Source: Verrucomicrobiales bacterium (lineage in GTDB: Bacteria > Verrucomicrobiota > Verrucomicrobiia > Limisphaerales > UBA11320). From it: 10,022 nucleotides of DNA. The position numbers and the translations under genes are program-made. Every line of letters begins with the position of its first letter. The stretch's first letter is position 1. The notes beneath the pieces were generated by a model. That model saw only the letters and a program-made list of their open reading frames with translations, was not told where the DNA came from and made no database searches. Of this stretch, positions 5,844 to 10,022 are shown piece by piece. The stretch is from contig DMJJ01000564.1 of assembly GCA_003452185.1 (NCBI GenBank), forward strand, positions 1 through 10,022, read 5' to 3'.

Positions 5844-7155
5844 CCCGGGTGTTCCCGTTGATCATCTCGCGTCCGCCGAACGTGAGCTCCTCCGGCCCGA
5901 GCCGCAGGGCCCCGAGGCTTTTCAACGCCCGCGCATAGACGTTCGTCCCGACGAGCTCCAGGATGCGCGTCCCTTCCCGGATCCGGAGCGGCATCACCGG
6001 AAGGATCGGCTCGGTCGAGGGAGGAAACACCCACTCACGCCATTGTTTGTCGACCCCCACGCCTTCGGAAGCCCCGGCGGCCGGTACCTTCCGACCGACA
6101 GCCGGCCATCGCCACTCGCCCCCGTCCCCAGGGGCTTCGGGCTTCCGTAGCAGCACCGAATAGTGATCGGTCTCGGGGACCGTCATCAGCGGGCCGACAG
6201 GCGTCGGCCAGTCCATGTCAAATGTCCGCTGGCTGAACTGGACCTCGGCCCCATGGGCCGAAAGGGCGGCCTCAAGACTCGGGCTTACGGGACAGACAAT
6301 CAGCGGGGGCAGCTGCCAGTCACACGGAAGCGGATGCCATTCGAACCGGGCGTGAAAACGATAGCCCCCCGGCTGCGACGACTCGCTCCCCAAAAATGCC
6401 CAGGCATGGAATGGGTAACGGAGCAGCGCGCTCGCCCAGTAGCGAACGCGCGTCAGGGGATCCCGGGGGACCGCCTGCGACCACTCCCAGACCTTCGGAA
6501 GGCGCTTGAGCTCCTCGCGCGGAAACCCCGATGAAGCCAGCTCCGCAGCGGTCGAAGGGATGAGCCTCGACCCGTAGATCGGCATGAGCGAGATATCCCC
6601 AGCCCCCTGGGCAAACTCGAGCCTCAGCCCCTGGTCGTTGAGCTGGAGGGACGACGGGGCGTGCTGAAGAAGAATCCCCATCGGACAATCGCTCCGCTCC
6701 CACCCTTGAGCCCCTTCGAACCAGGCGAGAATCCAGCGCTCCTGGATCTTGGAGACATCGGCAGGGGTGCCGTTGGTCACGATCTTGGGTCCGTTCGCGC
6801 CAAACGCCACATAGTGCGGGGGACCGGAGTGGTTGTCCGCATACGGGGCAAACAACACCACCACGCGGGACGTGGTGTGGAGGAGCAACGCGGGAGAGAG
6901 CTGGCTCTCCACGACACTCAGCGCCCCGTGCCCCATCGCCTCGGAGAGGAGGCGTGGCGGCTCGGGGGTCCGGGGCGGCACCCCCGTCATCAGACCGTCA
7001 GGCTCCCCTCGGCGACAGCCAGCGATCACGAGCAGCATCGCGGCCAGTAGGACCCTTGCCCCTTTGCGCAGCGAGGGGGGACCAGAGAATGGAGCATGTT
7101 GTGTGGGCGGTATCTCCACAGACAGCGTGTTGTAGAGGAGTGCGCCAAGCGGCAC
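5821..7155 (-). CDS. Large lipoprotein of unknown function
   Basis: A 444-aa predicted lipoprotein. RKGARVLLAAMLLVIAGC supplies a basic n-region, hydrophobic core and clear lipobox (I-A-G-C), with Cys47 counted from the GTG at 7155. The lipidated Cys is followed by RRGEPDG. The mature part (about 398 residues) has no transmembrane segment. It is rich in Trp, Pro and aromatic residues (for example FEWHPLPCDW, KVWEWSQAVP, DKQWREWVFPP), consistent with a beta-rich extracytoplasmic protein, and ends in a compact strand-like region (FGGREMINGNTRVTRWNLP). I recognise no catalytic motif or family. The start is uncertain: GTG 7155 is the longest, but GTG 7119 gives a signal peptide of more usual length (Cys at 35), and neither has a Shine-Dalgarno sequence. 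It is divergent from the sigma54-type response regulator with a 70-bp shared intergenic region, so it is a candidate target of that regulator. The 3' end overlaps rsmD by 23 bp. Confidence 0.75.
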   Translation of the reverse strand: MPLGALLYNTLSVEIPPTQHAPFSGPPSLRKGARVLLAAMLLVIAGCRRGEPDGLMTGVPPRTPEPPRLLSEAMGHGALSVVESQLSPALLLHTTSRVVVLFAPYADNHSGPPHYVAFGANGPKIVTNGTPADVSKIQERWILAWFEGAQGWERSDCPMGILLQHAPSSLQLNDQGLRLEFAQGAGDISLMPIYGSRLIPSTAAELASSGFPREELKRLPKVWEWSQAVPRDPLTRVRYWASALLRYPFHAWAFLGSESSQPGGYRFHARFEWHPLPCDWQLPPLIVCPVSPSLEAALSAHGAEVQFSQRTFDMDWPTPVGPLMTVPETDHYSVLLRKPEAPGDGGEWRWPAVGRKVPAAGASEGVGVDKQWREWVFPPSTEPILPVMPLRIREGTRILELVGTNVYARALKSLGALRLGPEELTFGGREMINGNTRVTRWNLP

Positions 7156-7164
7156 AAGCCATCA

Positions 7165-7219
7165 GATCAGGGGCGGCAAATTTTTCATCCCTCATTTCCA
7201 AAATGGGGTTACCCTGATC
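7165..7219. promoter_or_regulatory. Inverted repeat in the divergent lipoprotein/regulator gap
   Basis: GATCAGGG (7165-7172) and CCCTGATC (7212-7219) form perfect 8-bp arms, separated by 39 bp of AT-richer sequence. That spacer holds a small CATTT-CCA-AAATG dyad. The right arm ends 6 bp before the regulator start codon. It could be a pair of operator half-sites or an mRNA hairpin; chance occurrence is not excluded. No sigma54 -24/-12 element with correct GG-N10-GC spacing was found here. Confidence 0.3.
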
Positions 7220-7225
7220 GTCGTC

Positions 7226-8650
7226 ATGCAGAACCCCGACCTCAAGGGACTCACAGTCCTGATCGTGGAGGATGAACCGCTCCTCCGACGGCAGCTCGCC
7301 GCCGAAGTTCAGCGCCTCGGGGGCGAGGCGACGCTGGCCGGGTCGCTGGAAGAGGCGCGGCGGGCGACGGAGGGGGCGGACTTCGATTTCCTGCTGCTCG
7401 ATGTTCACCTCCCCGACGGGCTCGGCACCACCTGGCTCAGGGAGGGGAACGGCCCGCGCAACGCCGGGGTGGTCATCATGACCGCGCACGGCGAGGTTCA
7501 GGGGGCGGTGGAGGCGACCCGGCTTGGGGCTCTGGACTACCTGGTCAAGCCGTTCGAGCCGGCGCAGGTCTCCCTGGTACTGGCCCGGGCGCGACGGGAG
7601 CGCCAACAGTCCCGCATCGATGAGCACCGCCGGTCCGACGAGCTCCCGGCCGGTGAGGGGTTCTTTTTCGGCTCCTCCCTCTCCGCGGTCGAGCGACAGC
7701 TCGAGAAGATCGTGGCCGCTGATCGACGGATGGAACAGCATCTGCCCCCGGTGCTCATCCAGGGGGAGACCGGGACGGGCAAGACAACCATCGCCCGGTG
7801 GCTTCACCACAGGGGGCCCCGTGCGGGGGCGCCGCTCGTGGAGGTCAACTGCTCGGCGATGCCCGACAGCCTGGCGGAGTCGGAGCTCTTCGGGCACGAG
7901 CGGGGCGCCTTCACCGATGCGCGGGCTGCCCGCATGGGGCTGTTTGAGGCAGCCAACGGTGGCACCCTCTTCCTGGACGAGTTGCCAAGCCTCTCCCCCC
8001 TGCTTCAGGCCAAGGTGCTCAAGGCTCTCGAGGATCATCGCATCCGACGGCTGGGGGGAAACCGGGAAATCCCGGTCGATGTCCGCGTGATCGCCGCGGG
8101 TCCGGCCGACCTTGCCCGCCTGGTCACCGCGGGCGAGTTTCGACAGGATCTCTACCATCGCCTCGACCTCTACCGGATCGCCCTCCCGGCTCTCCGGGAC
8201 CGGCGGGAGGACCTCCTGCTCCTGGCCGATCTTCTCCTGCGCGGCATTGCGCGACGCCACCGGGTGCCGGCTCGCCCCATCGCCCCCGAGGGTCGTGAGC
8301 GTCTCCTTGGAGCCGGGTGGCCAGGGAACATCCGGGAGCTGAGCCACGAGCTCGAGAGGGCCCTGGTGTTTGAGGAAGGGCCCGAGCTCCTGTTTGAGCA
8401 CCTTGCGGGGGGGCGGGGTTCGGCAGCGGAGCCCGCACCCCCGGGCGACGCGCCCCCCTCGTCGCAGGAGTGGTTCAACCCCGGGTTCCGGTTCCCGGAA
8501 TCAGGGTTCTCCCTGGAGGCGGCGATCGGGAGGCTGATCCAGCATGCCCTGGCGCAGACGAACCAGAACGTCTCCGCTGCCGCCCGCCTGCTGGGAGTCT
8601 CGAGGGACTATATCCGTTACCGCCTCACGGGCCAAAAGCCCCCGGAGTAA
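7226..8650 (+). CDS. NtrC-family sigma54-activating response regulator (receiver-AAA+-Fis HTH)
   Basis: A 474-aa two-component response regulator that would activate sigma54 RNA polymerase when phosphorylated. The receiver (about 9-120) has the acidic pair E15/D16, phospho-acceptor D59 (LLLDVHLPD), T86 (MTAHG) and K108 (LVKPF). The AAA+ domain (about 147-392) has Walker A GETGTGKT (180-187) and SELFGHERGAF. Its sigma54-contact loop reads GAFTDA (227-232) instead of GAFTGA. It also has Walker B GTLFLDE (246-252), the arginine-containing FRQDLYHRL (305-313) and GWPGNIREL (364-372). A Pro/Ser-rich linker (about 396-425) leads to a Fis-type helix-turn-helix (about 430-466, NVSAAARLLGVSRDYIRYRL). 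Length and domain order are normal. No histidine kinase gene lies in the window, so the signal is unknown. ATG 7226 has no Shine-Dalgarno sequence. It converges on the Crp/Fnr gene. Confidence 0.92.
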   Translation: MQNPDLKGLTVLIVEDEPLLRRQLAAEVQRLGGEATLAGSLEEARRATEGADFDFLLLDVHLPDGLGTTWLREGNGPRNAGVVIMTAHGEVQGAVEATRLGALDYLVKPFEPAQVSLVLARARRERQQSRIDEHRRSDELPAGEGFFFGSSLSAVERQLEKIVAADRRMEQHLPPVLIQGETGTGKTTIARWLHHRGPRAGAPLVEVNCSAMPDSLAESELFGHERGAFTDARAARMGLFEAANGGTLFLDELPSLSPLLQAKVLKALEDHRIRRLGGNREIPVDVRVIAAGPADLARLVTAGEFRQDLYHRLDLYRIALPALRDRREDLLLLADLLLRGIARRHRVPARPIAPEGRERLLGAGWPGNIRELSHELERALVFEEGPELLFEHLAGGRGSAAEPAPPGDAPPSSQEWFNPGFRFPESGFSLEAAIGRLIQHALAQTNQNVSAAARLLGVSRDYIRYRLTGQKPPE

Positions 8651-8663
8651 GGGCCGGCGGGTT

Positions 8664-8699
8664 GGCCCGGAACACGGCTTCACGAAGGGGAGCCGGGCC
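8664..8699. terminator. Possible hairpin between convergent regulator genes
   Basis: GGCCCGG (8664-8670) and CCGGGCC (8693-8699) are perfect 7-bp arms around a 22-nt loop, in the 63-bp gap between two convergent stop codons. There is no T-run on either strand, so it is at best a weak or Rho-assisted bidirectional terminator. The gap holds nothing else I can call. Confidence 0.25.
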
Positions 8700-8713
8700 T
8701 CGCGATCCAGCTC

Positions 8714-9442
8714 TCAGGCCCCCTCCCCCAGATGCCGCATCAGGAGGGATCGCAGGGCTGCCGGATTCAGGAGAGTGATCTTCTTGCCGTTCACCTCGAC
8801 CAGCCGCTGTGCCCGCAGCTTTGCCAGGGTACGGGAGAAGGTTTCGCTCACAGTGCCAAGCTCCGCCGCCAGCACCCGCTTGGTCGTCTTGAGCTCGATG
8901 GTCGCCGGCTGCGCCCCCACGGGGGTCGGGCAGCGCTTCAGCAGCCAGTTGGCCAGGCGGGTCTCCACATCCTTCATCGTCAGGTCCTCGAGCTGGCCGA
9001 CCAGCACCCGCAAGTGGATGCTCATAGCGCCGAGCATCCGGAGCGCCAGTTCCGGCTGGCGCTTGAGCAGCGCGAGGAACCCCGCCTTCTGCACCAGCAG
9101 CACCTGCGTGCTCTCCACAGCCCGGGCATCCGCCGGATACCCCCGCTCGTTGGTCAGCGCCCCCTCGGCAAACGATTCCCCCGCCCGAAAAACGTGGATC
9201 ACCTGTTCCTTCCCGGCGGCATTCACGCGATGAACATTCACCGCACCGGATTGGACGATGTAGAATCCATGGGAGACATCCCCCTCGTGGAATAGATAGT
9301 CCCCCTTGGCGAGCATCTTCACGGTGACGAGCGCCGCCACCGACTCGAGGTCCGCAGGAGAGAGGCCCGCAAAAAGCTGGCACCCCCGAAGCGTGTTCAT
9401 CAAACCGACCTGCCGAAGCTGGGAGGATGGGGCGTTGGGCAT
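8714..9442 (-). CDS. Crp/Fnr-family transcriptional regulator, Dnr-like
   Basis: A 242-aa regulator with an N-terminal cyclic-nucleotide-binding-like beta-barrel (about 20-125; LFAGLSPADLE, KGDYLFHEGD, FYIVQSGAVNVHR, GESFAEGAL), a long dimer helix (about 128-158) and a C-terminal winged helix-turn-helix (about 160-235). The barrel has FAE where cAMP-binding CRP has the FGE phosphate-binding triplet, and it resembles Dnr/NNR-type proteins. Only two cysteines (C21, C171) are present, so it cannot carry an FNR-type 4Fe-4S cluster; a heme or NO sensor of the Dnr kind is the closer analogy. The recognition helix S-E200-T-F-S203-R204 keeps the FNR/Dnr residues E-x-x-S-R, which read TTGAT half-sites. 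ATG 9442 has GAGG 6 nt upstream. It is the second gene of an operon with the DUF2249 gene, 8 bp after that gene's stop, and probably controls the divergent cytochrome promoter through the box at 9750-9763. Confidence 0.9.
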   Translation of the reverse strand: MPNAPSSQLRQVGLMNTLRGCQLFAGLSPADLESVAALVTVKMLAKGDYLFHEGDVSHGFYIVQSGAVNVHRVNAAGKEQVIHVFRAGESFAEGALTNERGYPADARAVESTQVLLVQKAGFLALLKRQPELALRMLGAMSIHLRVLVGQLEDLTMKDVETRLANWLLKRCPTPVGAQPATIELKTTKRVLAAELGTVSETFSRTLAKLRAQRLVEVNGKKITLLNPAALRSLLMRHLGEGA

Positions 9443-9450
9443 GAGAGCCT

Positions 9451-9702
9451 CTACGATGATTTGCGCCAGAAGTAAACAATCCAGTCGGTCCCGCCCCCCC
9501 GCTCCACCTTGGACTCGAAGCCCTGGCTCCCCAGAAACTCGATCAGGGGGGAGGGAAGGAACGGGGCGACGATGATCAACCCCTCATCCCCGGCCAGGAG
9601 CTCCACCCGCTTGCGGATCTCAGGAAAGGGTTCCCCCCCTTCCCTCAGAATGGGCCTTACGTCAAACCGCTTGAATTTGGAAAGTGGCGGCATGCCCTCC
9701 AT
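9451..9702 (-). CDS. DUF2249-domain protein
   Basis: A short (83-aa) single-domain protein. It carries the DUF2249 hallmarks: FDVRPILREGGEPFPEI (13-29), a hydrophobic LIIVAPFLPSPLIEFL stretch (42-57) and the closing GF...DWIVYFWRK (61-81). This TusA-like small alpha/beta fold is commonly encoded beside hemerythrin, NnrS, cytochrome and N-oxide reductase genes in anaerobic respiration clusters; its biochemical role is not settled. Unlike TusA it shows no cysteine at all. ATG 9702 is the longest start; a second ATG at 9693 (MPPLSKF) has GGAGGG immediately upstream but with very short spacing. It is first in an operon with the Dnr-like regulator, whose ribosome binding site overlaps its stop codon region, and is divergent from the cytochrome gene with a shared 118-bp control region. 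Confidence 0.82.
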   Translation of the reverse strand: MEGMPPLSKFKRFDVRPILREGGEPFPEIRKRVELLAGDEGLIIVAPFLPSPLIEFLGSQGFESKVERGGGTDWIVYFWRKSS

Positions 9703-9749
9703 CGGTAACGTTTCATCGGGGGGAAAGCGAGCCCGGAACCGGGGTTGCT

Positions 9750-9763
9750 TTGAGACAAATCAA
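9750..9763 (+). promoter_or_regulatory. FNR/DNR-type operator (TTGAG-ACAA-ATCAA)
   Basis: This matches the FNR/DNR/FixK consensus TTGAT-N4-ATCAA at 9 of 10 fixed positions; the only mismatch is the last base of the left half. It lies in the divergent gap between the DUF2249-crp/fnr operon and the cytochrome gene, 57 bp before the cytochrome ATG. If it acts as a class II activator site centred at -41.5, the start point is near 9798. A weak -10-like TAACTA then falls exactly at 9786-9791. The same test on the other strand gives a poor -10 (CTTTCC), so the cytochrome side is the likelier target. Confidence 0.75.
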
Positions 9764-9764
9764 G

Positions 9765-9789
9765 GTTAGCCATCCCTCTCCTGGCTAAC
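9765..9789. promoter_or_regulatory. Perfect 8-bp inverted repeat over the cytochrome promoter
   Basis: GTTAGCCA (9765-9772) and TGGCTAAC (9782-9789) are perfect inverted arms with a 9-bp pyrimidine-rich spacer. The arms begin 1 bp after the FNR/DNR box and cover about -33 to -9 of the predicted cytochrome promoter. This fits a dimeric regulator site that would block RNA polymerase. It matches no consensus I know (not the FNR, NarL or NsrR patterns). Confidence 0.45.
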
Positions 9790-9820
9790 TAGGGTGCTTG
9801 GAAAAGAAGCACCGCGCCAG

Positions 9821-10022
9821 ATGCCGACAACGTCCCTCCCCGAGTCGTCCCCCGCCGCCCCGCCCTCGCCGGGATGGATCCGGGGGATGCTCGTTGCCGG
9901 GTGCCTGCTCGCCGGCGTCGCCGCCAGCCTGCCGCAGCGCGGCGCCACGAACTCCCCCGCCCCCTCCCGCCCCGACGCGGCCCTCCATGCCCAGGGACGC
10001 TTTGTGTACGAGCGCAACTGCC
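9821..10022 (+). CDS. Putative c-type cytochrome, N-terminal fragment (runs off window)
   Basis: Only the first 67 residues are visible. A long n-region (MPTTSLPESS..., about 1-21, ending in WIRG) precedes a hydrophobic segment at about 23-36 (MLVAGCLLAGVAAS), consistent with a Sec signal peptide or membrane anchor. A Pro/Ala/Ser-rich linker follows, then ALHAQGRFVYERNC at the window end. The pattern G-R-x-V-Y-x-x-N-C is the usual lead-in to a CxxCH heme-c motif, but the rest of that motif lies beyond the window, so the call is provisional. The Cys at residue 28 is not in a good lipobox. ATG 9821 has only a weak purine stretch (GAAAAGAAG, 9801-9809). Its promoter region holds an FNR/DNR box and a second inverted repeat. 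With the divergent Dnr-like regulator and DUF2249 gene, this suggests an electron-transfer or oxidoreductase subunit for nitrogen-oxide or microaerobic respiration. Confidence 0.65.
   Translation, partial: MPTTSLPESSPAAPPSPGWIRGMLVAGCLLAGVAASLPQRGATNSPAPSRPDAALHAQGRFVYERNC

Noticed and set aside
5858..5871. TTGATCAT as an FNR-type half-site
   Set aside because: The second half-site does not match ATCAA, and it lies inside the lipoprotein coding region far from any start.
7156..7225. Sigma54 promoter in the divergent gap
   Set aside because: The nearest candidate on the - strand has GG and GC separated by 11 bp instead of 10 and lacks the CAC and TT context.
6998..8401. Long open frame (467 codons) on the - strand opposite the sigma54 regulator
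   Set aside because: No recognisable motif, low-complexity composition, and it covers the well-defined receiver and AAA+ motifs on the + strand. Shadow frame.

Overview
The window is GC-rich chromosomal DNA (about two thirds G+C by eye), densely packed with single genes and short operons in alternating orientation. I see no phage, IS element, CRISPR array, tRNA or rRNA. The gene content (HpnH-like radical SAM protein, DUF4230 protein, Zn-type HemB, RsmD, Dnr-like Crp/Fnr regulator, DUF2249) fits a Gram-negative or PVC-type bacterium. Many starts lack a clear Shine-Dalgarno sequence, and an intergenic 'CATCCGTG(G)' repeat is present. Together these make me favour Verrucomicrobiota, but this is inference without a database search.

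Layout, left to right. A DedA-family membrane protein (59-703, +) converges on an exported TPR-like protein (725-1549, -). A good sigma70-type promoter overlaps the start of the TPR gene and fires to the right into a short operon: a 69-aa lipoprotein (1577-1786) and, 6 bp later, an HpnH-like radical SAM enzyme (1793-3217). That operon ends at a strong hairpin terminator (3266-3293), facing a DUF4230 membrane-anchored protein (3296-3886, -). The next intergenic gap (3887-4143) holds a second terminator-like hairpin and a CATCCGTG direct repeat. Then come hemB (4144-5151) and rsmD (5196-5843), co-oriented housekeeping genes. An unrecognised lipoprotein (5821-7155, -) overlaps the end of rsmD tail to tail, and is divergent from a sigma54-activating response regulator (7226-8650, +).

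The right end looks like the edge of an anaerobic respiration or nitrogen-oxide locus. A two-gene operon, DUF2249 protein then Dnr-like Crp/Fnr regulator (9702 down to 8714, -), is divergent from a putative c-type cytochrome gene (from 9821, +) that runs off the window. The regulator carries the FNR-type recognition residues E-x-x-S-R, and the divergent gap holds a near-perfect FNR/DNR box (TTGAG-ACAA-ATCAA, 9750-9763). It sits where a class II activator site would be for the cytochrome. A separate perfect 8-bp inverted repeat overlaps the predicted core promoter, which suggests a second input. This is the most coherent multi-part signal in the window.
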